A DNA stretch of 64,000 nucleotides from Robinsoniella peoriensis (GTDB taxonomy: Bacteria > Bacillota > Clostridia > Lachnospirales > Lachnospiraceae), in assembly GCF_000797495.1 (NCBI RefSeq), contig NZ_JTGN01000002.1, forward strand, positions 434,001 through 498,000, written 5' to 3'. Below, piece by piece: positions 17,195 to 26,229 of this stretch. Position 1 is the stretch's first letter; every line of letters starts with the position of its first letter. Position numbers and translations under genes: made by a program. Below the pieces are notes generated by a model. The model was not told where the DNA came from. It worked only from the letters and a program-made list of their open reading frames with translations, and did no database searches.

Positions 17195-17938
17195 ATGCGG
17201 GGATTTTATAATATATGTAAACAGGATTTTATGAATCTGGCTAAAAATCCAATGTGGCTTTTTTATGTTTTAGCATTTCCAATTTTGCTGGTGGGAGTGA
17301 TGGGATTTTTTATGGAGGGTAGTTATGGCACAGAGATCACTTCTTATGATTACTATGGCATCAGCCTGATGATCTACGGTGCATTAAATGCAGCTACTAT
17401 CGGTGCAAATTCCTTTATGGAGGAGCGTATTAAGGCAGGAAATATGAGAATTATTTTCTCACCACAGCCGGATTCCTATCTGTATTTTTCTAAGATTATC
17501 GCAGCATTTCTATTTACGGAGATTGCGTATTTTATTGATTTTGGTATACTGCATTATTTGTTTGGTGTCAATATTGGGGGAATGTATACGGGATATGTGC
17601 TGGCGGTACTTACTATGGCAATTCTTTTTTCGTCAGCACTGGGAGTTATGTGCTGCTGTATTTTAAAAAGTGAGAATATTACGAATCAGATTCTAAGTAC
17701 GCTGCTTACCATATTATGTCTGCTGGGCGGAGTGTTTTTTTCACTGGATGGATTCGGAGAGACTGTTCGGAAGATATGCCTGCTGTCTCCGGTGAAATGG
17801 ATTATGAATACGCTGTTTGCAATTATATATGACAGGGATCTGGGTCAGGTATTACCCACTATATTTATGCTGGCAGCAGGGACGGTGATCATAGTGGTGC
17901 TGTGCGGTGTGTTTTTCCACAAGGAGGATTATGTATGA
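17195..17938 (+). CDS. ABC-2 type exporter permease, first subunit
   Basis: The 247-residue protein has about six membrane segments in the ABC-2 permease pattern. The first helix (WLFYVLAFPILLVGVMGFF) is followed by an external segment and five more helices after residue ~60. GAAAGGAG precedes the start. Its last codons overlap the start of the next permease (ATGA at 17935-17938), which indicates coupled translation and a heterodimeric membrane domain. Confidence 0.85.
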   Translation: MRGFYNICKQDFMNLAKNPMWLFYVLAFPILLVGVMGFFMEGSYGTEITSYDYYGISLMIYGALNAATIGANSFMEERIKAGNMRIIFSPQPDSYLYFSKIIAAFLFTEIAYFIDFGILHYLFGVNIGGMYTGYVLAVLTMAILFSSALGVMCCCILKSENITNQILSTLLTILCLLGGVFFSLDGFGETVRKICLLSPVKWIMNTLFAIIYDRDLGQVLPTIFMLAAGTVIIVVLCGVFFHKEDYV

Positions 17939-18906
17939 TACAAATATTAAAAAATGATCTGGATAGGGTGCTGTGCAATAAAAAAAATGCTATAATGACG
18001 TTAGTGCTTACCATTTGTATGGTAGGGTTTGCTATTTACTTTACGAATAAGATACAGGTGATTGGAAATCTTGCAGTAGTTGGAAATGTCCGGGAAGAGA
18101 TTGGGCTGGAGCATTATTTTAATATCAGTTATGTTTTGCAGGAACCAAAAGAGAGTGAGTTAGTAAGCGGGCGGTATGATGCCGTGATAAAACAAACAGC
18201 TGAGGGATATGGGATACAGACGCTCAAAGGCGATACTTTTAAAAATATGGTGATGCAGGCGTTAAAAGACCCGGCAGGATTTGTTCCCGAAACAGACCGG
18301 ATTCGGGGAGTTGGAACAAATATTATCGGATACCTGGTGATGATTCTGCTGATGCAGGGGGTTCTGCACATGGAATATTATGGTGAAGATAAGGAGAAAC
18401 ATTTAGTGGAACGGATCGCTGTTTCGCCAATCAGTTTTGTCAAATATCTGGCAGCACACTTTTTATATGCTTTCCTGATGCTTTTTCTACCCAGTATGGG
18501 TGTGGTGGCTGCTGCCCGGATAATCGGGCTGAACATTGGTTTATCCCTGTGGGAATATGCAGCGCTGCTTGGAATTTTGTGTATGCTTTCTGTTTCATTT
18601 GGGATCTTTATGCATACTTTTTGTAAGAGCATGGACAGTGCCAATATGACTGCATCCCCACTGATTGTACTGACATCTGTCTTAGGGGGAACCTTTTATT
18701 CTTATGCGCACAGCAGCCAAATCATGAATGGGCTGATAAATGTGCTGCCTCAGAAGAATTTTATCTCATTTGTGAATGGGGTAGAAAAGGGAAGTCTGAA
18801 TATACATCATTATCAGCAGCTGGGTTACTGTCTGGTAATCATATTGGTATTGACGGGAATCTCAATTGTACGAAACTGCAGAAAGTACCGGCCTGCTGTA
18901 AAATAA
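17935..18906 (+). CDS. ABC-2 type exporter permease, second subunit
   Basis: The 323-residue protein has one N-terminal helix (AIMTLVLTICMVGFAIYF), a large external domain of about 130 residues and five C-terminal helices. This is the layout of YhgE/ABC-2 permeases of the longer class. AAGGAGG inside the end of the preceding gene serves the ATG at 17935, giving a 4-nt overlap. With the ATPase at 16230 it completes an exporter. Confidence 0.85.
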   Translation: MIQILKNDLDRVLCNKKNAIMTLVLTICMVGFAIYFTNKIQVIGNLAVVGNVREEIGLEHYFNISYVLQEPKESELVSGRYDAVIKQTAEGYGIQTLKGDTFKNMVMQALKDPAGFVPETDRIRGVGTNIIGYLVMILLMQGVLHMEYYGEDKEKHLVERIAVSPISFVKYLAAHFLYAFLMLFLPSMGVVAAARIIGLNIGLSLWEYAALLGILCMLSVSFGIFMHTFCKSMDSANMTASPLIVLTSVLGGTFYSYAHSSQIMNGLINVLPQKNFISFVNGVEKGSLNIHHYQQLGYCLVIILVLTGISIVRNCRKYRPAVK

Positions 18907-18916
18907 AGAATTGCCT

Positions 18917-18960
18917 GGGGCGTGCAGATGGCGGAAATGAATTTTTAATCACACGCTGGA
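18917..18960 (-). repeat. Fragment of the MITE-like element (left end, inverted)
   Basis: This stretch aligns, with several mismatches, to the reverse complement of the left part of the intact element at 43991-44156. Shared blocks include GGGGCGT, CAGATGGC and AATGAATTTT. It lies in the 81-nt gap before the LuxR gene. Confidence 0.6.
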
Positions 18961-18987
18961 GAGGCTTCAGTCCGGAAAGGTTCAATT

Positions 18988-21582
18988 ATGTTTAATACAT
19001 CCATATTACAATCAAAATTTAAAATACCGAAACCACGGAAAAATTATGTGGTGCGGCGTGAGTTATATCAGATCCTGGATCAAGTGCCGGATTATAAAGT
19101 AATACTGATTCAGGGAGAGGCGGGAAGCGGGAAGACAACGCTGCTGAGTTCTTATATTTCCGACAGAAAATTAGAACTTGTTCGCTGGATTTCCTTGGAT
19201 GAAAACAGTAACCATATATTTGTCTTCTGGCATTATTTTCTGGAAGCGGTCAGAGACCAGCTGGGAGAAAAGGGTGAGGAACTGATTCATCTGTTTGACG
19301 AAAATATGCAGATGGATAATATGGAGCGGTTTTTACCGGTTTTATTTGGTGAAATAACTTTTGCCGGTGACTGCTGGCTGATCCTGGATGATTTTCAGGT
19401 GATCCAGGATTCGGAACTGATAAACACAATCGACCTGATATTTAAAAATATGCCCGAGCAGCTGCATATCCTGCTGGTAACCAGAGAGCAGCCAAAGGTC
19501 TATCTGGGAGCGCTTGGCATGGAAGGAGAACTTCTGGTAATTGATGAGGGGCAGTTGAAATGCGGATACCGGGACAGTATGGATTTTCTTACAAATACAC
19601 TGGGGCTTTCTTATTCGGATCAAGTGCTGGAATATATGTGCCGGATCGCAGAGGGGTGGATTGGAGGGCTTCAGCTTCTTTCTCTTTCCCTGAAAGGAAA
19701 GACGGAAGAAGAGATACTTACACTGAATTTTCAAAACAGGTTTTCTGACGAATACATTTCCAGAGAGATTTTTCAGGTATTGCCGGAACAGGAACAGCAT
19801 TTTTTGCTGTTTTCTTCTGTCTTTCAATATTTTAATAAAGAAATGTGTGTGGAGCTGACAGGAGAAGATGCAAAAGAGGCATTTGACAGTATCATTGACC
19901 GGAACTTATTCGTGATATGTGTGGATGAAATGGAAGGCATGTATCGTTATCATGGGATCCTGCTGGAATATTTAAGGAAGCACTTTGCAAAAGAAGATAT
20001 TGATCTTCAGAGGAAAGTACATAAGCATGCATCTGAAATTCTATACGAATCAGGGGATTATGAAGAGAGCCTGAATCAGCTGTTTCTTATAGAAGCTTAT
20101 GAAGAAGCAATGGATATCCTGGTGCAAATACCACAAAATTCCATCTTCTTTTCCTACTTTTGTAAAGTTCCGATTGAAGAAATATATAGTAATTCAGATT
20201 TTGCCATACAGTATTTCTTTTATCACTATGCTAATTTTGAATTTGAAATCTGTAAAAAAGTTTATGAAAAATTAAGCCGGGAAAGCAGTTCCGGAGATCT
20301 GGGAGATCTGGGAAATCTGGGAAAAGCAATCCAATGTGCTGATTTATTTGTTAATGAATCTTTTTCCTATTCCGATATCCGCCTCCTTACCATGGAAGAA
20401 ATAGATAGTTTTCCAATTAATGATACAACAAAGGCGTTCCTGCTGGTAAAGGAAACATTTTTACAATATTACAAATGGAATATTCAGACTGCCTTTGATT
20501 ATCTGGAAAAGGCAGACAGTATATGGAAAAAGACAGGGAACCATTATCTGGGGTTTTTTGTAACCTTTGTACGCACCCAGATCTATGAAGAACTTGGGGA
20601 ACTGGATCTGTGCATGGAACTTTATGAGAGCTGCAGCCCGTTACTGAATGATTACAAAATGTTAAAGCTGCCCTACTATGTAGGGCTGATCGGCGTTTAT
20701 TTGAAGAAAATGCAGCTAAAAGAGGCAAAAGAAGCAATCGAACAGGCAAAACAGGTGACATCCCGGGAGGCACTGATGATGGATCTGAGCTTTCAATACA
20801 ATGTGGTCGAATATGAATGCCTGACGGAAGATTACACGAAAAGCAGCGCAAAAGTGAAAGCATTTCTAAGAAGCTGTCTTCCGGATAATTGCCTGATTGG
20901 GTCTGCACTGATTAAATACGTAGTTTGGAACCATAGTGATCCGGAATGTGAGGAACGTTTTTTACATGATTTTCACCGTGGTGCAGAACGGGGGAATGAA
21001 ATGGATACTTTGCTGGTTTATGCAAAGCTGTCTGCGGACAGAGGCCATGTGGATACTGGGATAAAGACAATAAATGAGATATTGAAATCTGCAAGGAAGA
21101 ATCGTAATAAGAATAGAATTATTGAGGCAGATTTGCTGAAGATGAGAATATTGAGTAAAGAGAAGGAAGAAGAGCAGAGCAAGGAAAGCCGGCGGGAATT
21201 AAAAAATATGCTGATCGAAGTAATTACTTACGCCGCAGACAGCGGACTGCGGCAGCCCTTTTTCTTCGAACGGGGTCTGATGCAGAAGATGACAGCCAGG
21301 TATCGCCTGGAATTAGAGGAAAAGCTGGAAGAAAAGGAACGGGAATTCCTTCATGAAATGATGCCGGAGGAGAGCAGCAGCAATAAAGAGCATATTCTTT
21401 CTGAAAGGGAATTGGAAGTTCTGAGAGAACTCAGTACCGGAAAAAGCAATAAACAGATTGCAGATGCGCTTTGCATTTCCCTGGCAACCGTGAAGACCCA
21501 TGTAATTAATATTTATTCCAAGATGCAGGTGAACAGCAGGCTGGCAGCTGTGAACAGGGGGAAGGAAATGGGGATTTTGTAA
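18988..21582 (+). CDS. MalT-like LuxR family ATP-dependent regulator
   Basis: The 864-residue protein is a large STAND-type LuxR regulator. An N-terminal P-loop is GEAGSGKTT (43-51), followed by Walker-B-like WLILDDF near 130. A long helical, TPR-like sensor region spans ~340-780. The C-terminal LuxR helix-turn-helix is LSERELEVLRELSTGKSNKQIADALCISLATVKTHV (broken here only by family variation). Such proteins activate transcription on binding an inducer and ATP. An in-frame 9-bp repeat encodes GDLGDLGNLG near residue 436. The targets may be the exporter upstream or the amidase downstream; this is not shown by sequence. Confidence 0.9.
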   Translation: MFNTSILQSKFKIPKPRKNYVVRRELYQILDQVPDYKVILIQGEAGSGKTTLLSSYISDRKLELVRWISLDENSNHIFVFWHYFLEAVRDQLGEKGEELIHLFDENMQMDNMERFLPVLFGEITFAGDCWLILDDFQVIQDSELINTIDLIFKNMPEQLHILLVTREQPKVYLGALGMEGELLVIDEGQLKCGYRDSMDFLTNTLGLSYSDQVLEYMCRIAEGWIGGLQLLSLSLKGKTEEEILTLNFQNRFSDEYISREIFQVLPEQEQHFLLFSSVFQYFNKEMCVELTGEDAKEAFDSIIDRNLFVICVDEMEGMYRYHGILLEYLRKHFAKEDIDLQRKVHKHASEILYESGDYEESLNQLFLIEAYEEAMDILVQIPQNSIFFSYFCKVPIEEIYSNSDFAIQYFFYHYANFEFEICKKVYEKLSRESSSGDLGDLGNLGKAIQCADLFVNESFSYSDIRLLTMEEIDSFPINDTTKAFLLVKETFLQYYKWNIQTAFDYLEKADSIWKKTGNHYLGFFVTFVRTQIYEELGELDLCMELYESCSPLLNDYKMLKLPYYVGLIGVYLKKMQLKEAKEAIEQAKQVTSREALMMDLSFQYNVVEYECLTEDYTKSSAKVKAFLRSCLPDNCLIGSALIKYVVWNHSDPECEERFLHDFHRGAERGNEMDTLLVYAKLSADRGHVDTGIKTINEILKSARKNRNKNRIIEADLLKMRILSKEKEEEQSKESRRELKNMLIEVITYAADSGLRQPFFFERGLMQKMTARYRLELEEKLEEKEREFLHEMMPEESSSNKEHILSERELEVLRELSTGKSNKQIADALCISLATVKTHVINIYSKMQVNSRLAAVNRGKEMGIL

Positions 21583-21637
21583 GCAGATTTTTGAACTGGC
21601 AATAAATTAGAGAATAAAAAGGAGGTACAGCGATAAT

Positions 21638-22471
21638 ATGAACAAATTCACAGCAGCAGCAATCCAATTAGATTCCAAGAGCAATGTTGAGGAAAATCTT
21701 AACAACGCAGTTGAATTGATAAGAGAAGCAGCAGAGCGGGGTGCCCGGTTAATTGCTATGCCGGAGACGGTTAATTATATCGGATCGGAATGCGAGAAAT
21801 TTGCAGAGTCCATACCGGAAGGGCATACATTCAAAGTATTTGCAGAACAGGCCAAAAAGTACCGGGTGTGGCTGCACTGCGGAAGTATCTATGAAAAAAA
21901 TGAAGATACAAATGACAGACGCCCCTATAATACAACGATGTTAATAAATCCTATGGGGGAGTTAGCGGCCAAATACCGTAAGCTCCATCCATTTGATGTA
22001 TCGATAGAGGATGGACCGGACGTTCGGGAATCCGACGTGAATTGTCCCGGGAATAATATACTGACGGTAGACACCCGGGAAGTTGGTCATCTGGGGCTGT
22101 CTGTCTGCTATGATATGAGATTCTGTGAACTGTTTCGGATAATGGCACTTAAGGGAGCACAGATTTTTATCACTCCTGCAAACTTTACGGTAAATACCGG
22201 AAAGGATCATTGGGAAGTACTTTTAAGAGCCAGGGCAATTGAAAATGGCTGTTATGTAATTGCCCCTGGACAGATTGGTGTGAAGCCGAAGTATCAGGCA
22301 TATGGGAAAACGATGATTATTGATCCCTGGGGAAATGTAATCGCAATGGCATCAGACAAAACCACCGTGATTACAGCAGAGATTGATCTGGAGTATCTTC
22401 GGTCAGTGCGCAATCAGGTATTCACTCTGGAAAATAGAAGGAATGATGTCTATCATCTTTCAGAGATATAA
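21638..22471 (+). CDS. Carbon-nitrogen hydrolase (nitrilase superfamily, omega-amidase/NIT2-like)
   Basis: The 277-residue protein carries the nitrilase superfamily Glu-Lys-Cys triad: E43 in AMPETVNY, the Lys in KYRKLHPFD, and the Cys in VCYDMRFCELFR. GSKYQAYGKTMIIDPWGN-like C-terminal features (here PKYQAYGKTMIIDPWG) match the NIT1/NIT2 branch. That branch hydrolyses small amides such as alpha-ketoglutaramate or deaminated glutathione. AAAGGAGG precedes the start. It is 55 nt downstream of the LuxR gene and ends at a terminator. Confidence 0.9.
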   Translation: MNKFTAAAIQLDSKSNVEENLNNAVELIREAAERGARLIAMPETVNYIGSECEKFAESIPEGHTFKVFAEQAKKYRVWLHCGSIYEKNEDTNDRRPYNTTMLINPMGELAAKYRKLHPFDVSIEDGPDVRESDVNCPGNNILTVDTREVGHLGLSVCYDMRFCELFRIMALKGAQIFITPANFTVNTGKDHWEVLLRARAIENGCYVIAPGQIGVKPKYQAYGKTMIIDPWGNVIAMASDKTTVITAEIDLEYLRSVRNQVFTLENRRNDVYHLSEI

Positions 22472-22502
22472 AATTTGTTTCAAAAAATCCAAATCAGGGA
22501 AG

Positions 22503-22547
22503 AATACAGATAAGCTTATTAGATATATAGGCATATCTGTATTTTTT
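22503..22547 (+). terminator. Terminator after the amidase gene
   Basis: AATACAGATA (22503-22512) pairs with TATCTGTATT (22534-22543) and is followed by TTTT. Between here and 22800 lies about 250 bp of AT-rich DNA in which I see no gene. Confidence 0.75.
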
Positions 22548-22800
22548 GTGTATTGTGAGTATCTTCTTACTCTGTGAATCCATCGAACTTAATAGAAAAA
22601 ATAAAAAATCATGAGAATATAAAAAAACTAAATTTATTTATGAGTATTTGTAAAGTTAATGTAAATATTTATATAAAATTTATAAGCTTCGCAGAAAGAA
22701 ATAATGAATGTATGATGTGAAAAGTATCCAAAATTGGAGCTGTATAATAGTGCAAATAAACCAAAGTGGATAAATGAACATAAAAAAATGAAAATTAATA

Positions 22801-22871
22801 TTGACTTTTTATAAAAATAGTACTACTATTCTATTAAAGAATTTATAAATAAATATAAAATCTTTAATAGA
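22801..22871 (+). promoter_or_regulatory. Promoter and dyads of the sugar ABC transporter
   Basis: TTGACT (22801-22806) is spaced 17 nt from TACTAT (22824-22829). A perfect 15-bp palindrome AATAGTA-C-TACTATT (22816-22830) covers the -10 and is a good candidate operator for the LacI protein encoded at 26230. Just downstream an 11-bp inverted repeat TCTATTAAAGA (22830-22840) / TCTTTAATAGA (22861-22871) could form a 5' mRNA hairpin. Confidence 0.6.
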
Positions 22872-22905
22872 ACATTAGAGACATTTATTAAAGGAGGATT
22901 TTAAA

Positions 22906-24258
22906 ATGAAAAAGCGTTTAGCAGCAACATTATTAGCAGTTACTTTAACGGCATCGATGATCGCTGGTTGTGGCAGTTCAGATAAGCCGGCAGAAACTTC
23001 CGCAGATAAGGGGGCAGAGTCAGCCCAGACAGCAGCGGATGCAAAAGAAACAGGTGGAAAAGCAGAGGATGCAGATTCCGATTCGGAAGCGGAACTTACG
23101 GTCTGGGCATGGGACAAGGCATTTAACGGCAAGGCGCTGGAAGAAGCGGATAAGCTTTATGACGGGGCGAAAATTAATTTCGTAGAAATGTCAAAGGCTG
23201 ATTGCCTCCAGAAGATTCATACCGTGTTAGCTTCCGGTGTGACAGATGATCTTCCTGATATTGTGATCATCAGTGACCTTGCAGCACAGGGATATCTGAT
23301 GTCTTACCCGGATGCATTTATGCCGATGGATGATGTCATCAATTATGATGATTTTGCCAGTTATAAAAAAGCAGCAGTATCTTATGACGGTGTAGGATAC
23401 GGAGTTCCATTTGACACAGGCGTGGCAGGACTCTTTTATCGTACCGATTATATAGAAGAAGCAGGATATACCCAGGAAGACATGCAGGACCTGACCTGGG
23501 ATGAATATCTGGCTATGGGCGAAAAGTTAAAAGAGAAAGGCCATATGCTGCAGACCTACAATCCAAATGATATTGCTGAATTCCAAATCATGATGCAGTC
23601 TGCAGGGAAATGGTTTACAGATGCAGATGGAAATGCTGATTTTACAGACAATGCGGCATTAAAAGAAAGCTTTGAGATTTTTAATACTTTAAATGAATCT
23701 GATTACTGTAAGGTAGTCAGCGACTGGACAGAATTCGCCGGAGCAATTAATGGTGGAGATGTAGCTTGTGTACTTCGTGGATCCTGGATTTCTTCCACGA
23801 TTATGGCAGCAGAAGATCAGAGCGGAAAATGGGCAGTAGCACCGGTTCCAAAATTAAGTGTAGAAGGTGCAACAAATAAATCCAATCAGGGCGGTTCCAG
23901 CTGGTATGTACTGAATAATGCAAAGAATGCCCAAAAAGCAGCAGATTTCCTGGCTAAGACATTCGCGGGAAGCACAGACTTATATAATACACTGTTAAAA
24001 TCCAACAACATTATGGGAACTTATCTTCCGGCAGAAAGCGTAGAAGCTTACTCGGAACCATCTGAATTTTATGGCGGACAGAAATTAAATGCAGATCTGG
24101 CAGCATGGTTAAAAGATATTCCGGCTGTTGATACAGGAGCATTTTCAGCAGAAGCACAGGCGGCACTCTTAGCCGTAACACCGGAATACCTTGCGGGAGG
24201 AACTCTGGATGACTGTTTAAAAAATGCGGCAGAGCAGTTTAATCAGTCGATACAGTAA
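22906..24258 (+). CDS. Sugar ABC transporter substrate-binding lipoprotein
   Basis: The 450-residue protein is an extracellular solute-binding protein of family 1 (CUT1). It has a lipoprotein signal (MIAGCGSS, lipidated Cys near 23) and an acidic, Ala-rich linker to ~65. The binding fold follows, with typical segments such as WAWDKAFNGKALEEA, GVPFDTGVAGLFYRTD, and WISSTIMA. AAAGGAGG precedes the start. It forms an operon with two permeases and lies near LacI and a GH42 beta-galactosidase, so it probably takes up a beta-galactoside. No ATPase is in the cluster; CUT1 systems often share one encoded elsewhere. Confidence 0.92.
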   Translation: MKKRLAATLLAVTLTASMIAGCGSSDKPAETSADKGAESAQTAADAKETGGKAEDADSDSEAELTVWAWDKAFNGKALEEADKLYDGAKINFVEMSKADCLQKIHTVLASGVTDDLPDIVIISDLAAQGYLMSYPDAFMPMDDVINYDDFASYKKAAVSYDGVGYGVPFDTGVAGLFYRTDYIEEAGYTQEDMQDLTWDEYLAMGEKLKEKGHMLQTYNPNDIAEFQIMMQSAGKWFTDADGNADFTDNAALKESFEIFNTLNESDYCKVVSDWTEFAGAINGGDVACVLRGSWISSTIMAAEDQSGKWAVAPVPKLSVEGATNKSNQGGSSWYVLNNAKNAQKAADFLAKTFAGSTDLYNTLLKSNNIMGTYLPAESVEAYSEPSEFYGGQKLNADLAAWLKDIPAVDTGAFSAEAQAALLAVTPEYLAGGTLDDCLKNAAEQFNQSIQ

Positions 24259-24306
24259 GTGCTGCATCTGGTAAATCATTGTGCAATTAACAGTAAAATA
24301 ACTGGA

Positions 24307-24342
24307 TGGAGCACTGGATAAAGCAATTGAAAACACGCTCTG
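24307..24342 (+). repeat. Remnant of the MITE-like element
   Basis: The right end AAGCAATTGAAAACACGCTC resembles the right end of the intact element at 43991-44156 (AAGCAATTTTAAAACACGCTC). A TGGAGC lies at the left. It sits between the binding-protein gene and the leader of the permease gene. Confidence 0.5.
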
Positions 24343-24363
24343 GAGAGTTGCTAAGAGGAGAAA

Positions 24364-24438
24364 GTTTGAAAGTTCCTTTCAAACTACATATTAATGCATA
24401 TCGCAGACAGGGCCTGCGATATGCGGGAGGATATAAAA
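24364..24438 (+). promoter_or_regulatory. Two-hairpin leader element, copy B (upstream of the sugar permease)
   Basis: Hairpin 1 is GTTTGAAAG-TTC-CTTTCAAAC (24364-24384). Hairpin 2 is ATATCGCAG (24398-24406) paired with CTGCGATAT (24414-24422). The ribosome site GCGGGAGG follows at once and ATG is at 24439. It separates the binding protein from the permeases within one operon, which could set their different expression levels. Confidence 0.7.
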
Positions 24439-25320
24439 ATGGAAACTAAAGGAAAGAAAAAATACCGCCTGACAGGGTGGTCCATGGTAGCGATAGCAGC
24501 CGCTCTGGTTTTGATTTTCAGTTATGTACCGATGATCCAGGCGTTTATCCTTTCCCTGAAAACGGGAAAGGGGGCTGCACTGCATTTTGCAGGATTTGCA
24601 AATTATATCAGAATGTTTAAGGATGCTACTTTTTGGACGACTATGGGAAATACGCTGCTCTATGCAGTAGTACAGCTTCCTGTTATGCTGCTGGCAGCGC
24701 TGGTGATCGCCGTGTTGCTGAATGACCCGAAGATGAAAATGAGAGGTGTTTACAGGACCTGTATTTTTCTTCCATGTGTAACATCTCTGGTATCTTATTC
24801 AATTTTATTTAAGAATTTATTTGCAGTAGACGGGATTGTAAATCAGGTCCTGCTTAAACTGAATATTGTGGACAAAGCAATCCCCTTTGTCCTGGATGCC
24901 GGATGGGCGAAAGCAGTAATTGTCATAGCGCTTATCTGGAGATATACAGGATACTATATGATTTTTTACTTATCAGCCCTTCAAAATATTGATAAATCCG
25001 TATATGAAGCGGCGAAAATGGATGGATGCAACTTTTTTCAGTCCTTTTTCAAAATTACAGTGCCTTTGCTGAAGCCTATCGTATTTCTGACCAGTATTAT
25101 GGCGTTAAATACTACCCTGCAGCTCTTTGATGAGGTAGTAAACCTGACCGGAGGCGGTCCGGGTAATGCAACCAGAACGATTTCACAGTATATTTACGAC
25201 CTTTCGTTTAATTATGTTCCGAGTTATGGATATTCAGCGGCAATCTCTTATGTAGTTTTAGTGTTAGTGATCATATTGACGATTGTGCAGAAAGGAATAA
25301 CGGGTAGTAAGGATGAATAA
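24439..25320 (+). CDS. Sugar ABC transporter permease (MalF/UgpA type)
   Basis: The 293-residue protein has six membrane helices and the cytoplasmic EAA loop (YEAAKMDGCNFFQSFFKITVPLLKP) that docks to the ATPase. I start it at 24439, just after the leader's GGGAGG; the frame is open from 24394 but that part is the leader. Its stop overlaps the start of the second permease by 8 nt. It is the MalF-like half of the CUT1 importer. Confidence 0.93.
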   Translation: METKGKKKYRLTGWSMVAIAAALVLIFSYVPMIQAFILSLKTGKGAALHFAGFANYIRMFKDATFWTTMGNTLLYAVVQLPVMLLAALVIAVLLNDPKMKMRGVYRTCIFLPCVTSLVSYSILFKNLFAVDGIVNQVLLKLNIVDKAIPFVLDAGWAKAVIVIALIWRYTGYYMIFYLSALQNIDKSVYEAAKMDGCNFFQSFFKITVPLLKPIVFLTSIMALNTTLQLFDEVVNLTGGGPGNATRTISQYIYDLSFNYVPSYGYSAAISYVVLVLVIILTIVQKGITGSKDE

Positions 25321-26119
25321 AGTAAGCGGGATTTTCAAACATCTGTTTTTAATCATTGTGTCACTGGTTTCTATATTTCCTTTTTACTGGATGCTTGTCA
25401 GTGCCACAAATGATTCCAAGGATATTACGATGGGAAAGCTTACCTTTGGATCTTCCCTGATGAAAAATGTAAAAAATGCATTTGAGACAGCAGATCTGTG
25501 GGGGGCGTTTTTAAATTCGACGATACTGGCGGTAATTATTGTAGTCATATCCCTGGTGATCTGTTCTCTTGCCGGATATGCATTTGTAATCTATCCAAGC
25601 AAAGGAAAAGATATTTTATTTATGGTACTGATAGCTTCCATGATGGTACCTTTTGCAGCAAAAATCATTCCTATGTTTCGTATGTTTTCGGAAATGAAGC
25701 TGTTAAACAGTTACTGGGCGATTATTCTGCCTGCCATAGGAGCACCGTTTTTAATTTTCTTTTTTAAGCAGAATACCCATGCTTTTCCCCAGGAAACAAT
25801 ACAGGCTGCCAGAGTAGACGGATTAAATGAATTACAAATATTTATAAGAATTTTTATGCCCATGATGAAGTCAACCTATGCGGCAGCAGGAATCTTTTCA
25901 TTCATGGCAAGCTGGAATAATTACATGTGGCCGCTGATTGCGCTGCAGAGCAACTCCAAGTTCACCCTGCCCCTTACGGTTTCTAACCTGGCAGCAGGAT
26001 TTACACCGGATTACGGTATGGTCATGGTGGGAATTATTATTTCAACGGTTCCTACGATTTTAGTATTTTTCCTGCTGCAGAATGCATTTGTGGAAGGTAT
26101 GGTCGGCTCTGTAAAATAA
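25313..26119 (+). CDS. Sugar ABC transporter permease (MalG/UgpE type)
   Basis: The 268-residue protein has six helices and the EAA-type loop (ETIQAARVDGLNELQIFIRIFMPMMKS), here with Q for E-A at the first position. FPFYWMLVSATND at the N-terminus is typical of MalG-like subunits. It overlaps the preceding permease and completes the membrane channel of the importer. Confidence 0.93.
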   Translation: MNKVSGIFKHLFLIIVSLVSIFPFYWMLVSATNDSKDITMGKLTFGSSLMKNVKNAFETADLWGAFLNSTILAVIIVVISLVICSLAGYAFVIYPSKGKDILFMVLIASMMVPFAAKIIPMFRMFSEMKLLNSYWAIILPAIGAPFLIFFFKQNTHAFPQETIQAARVDGLNELQIFIRIFMPMMKSTYAAAGIFSFMASWNNYMWPLIALQSNSKFTLPLTVSNLAAGFTPDYGMVMVGIIISTVPTILVFFLLQNAFVEGMVGSVK

Positions 26120-26135
26120 CCTTGTGTTATTTACA

Positions 26136-26163
26136 TTGACAAGTAGTAAACACCAGTGATAAT
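26136..26163 (+). promoter_or_regulatory. Promoter of the LacI regulator gene
   Basis: A perfect TTGACA (26136-26141) is spaced 16 nt from GATAAT (26158-26163), about 65 nt upstream of the LacI start. This gives the regulator its own promoter within the transporter cluster. Confidence 0.6.
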
Positions 26164-26229
26164 ATAAAACTAAATAAAGATTTAATAAATATTTAGAAAA
26201 ATTTATAATCCAAAAAAAAAGGATGGTAT

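Noticed and set aside
22383..22577. 64-codon frame overlapping the end of the amidase gene
   Set aside because: Most of it is the shifted frame of the amidase and its terminator; no ribosome site was seen.
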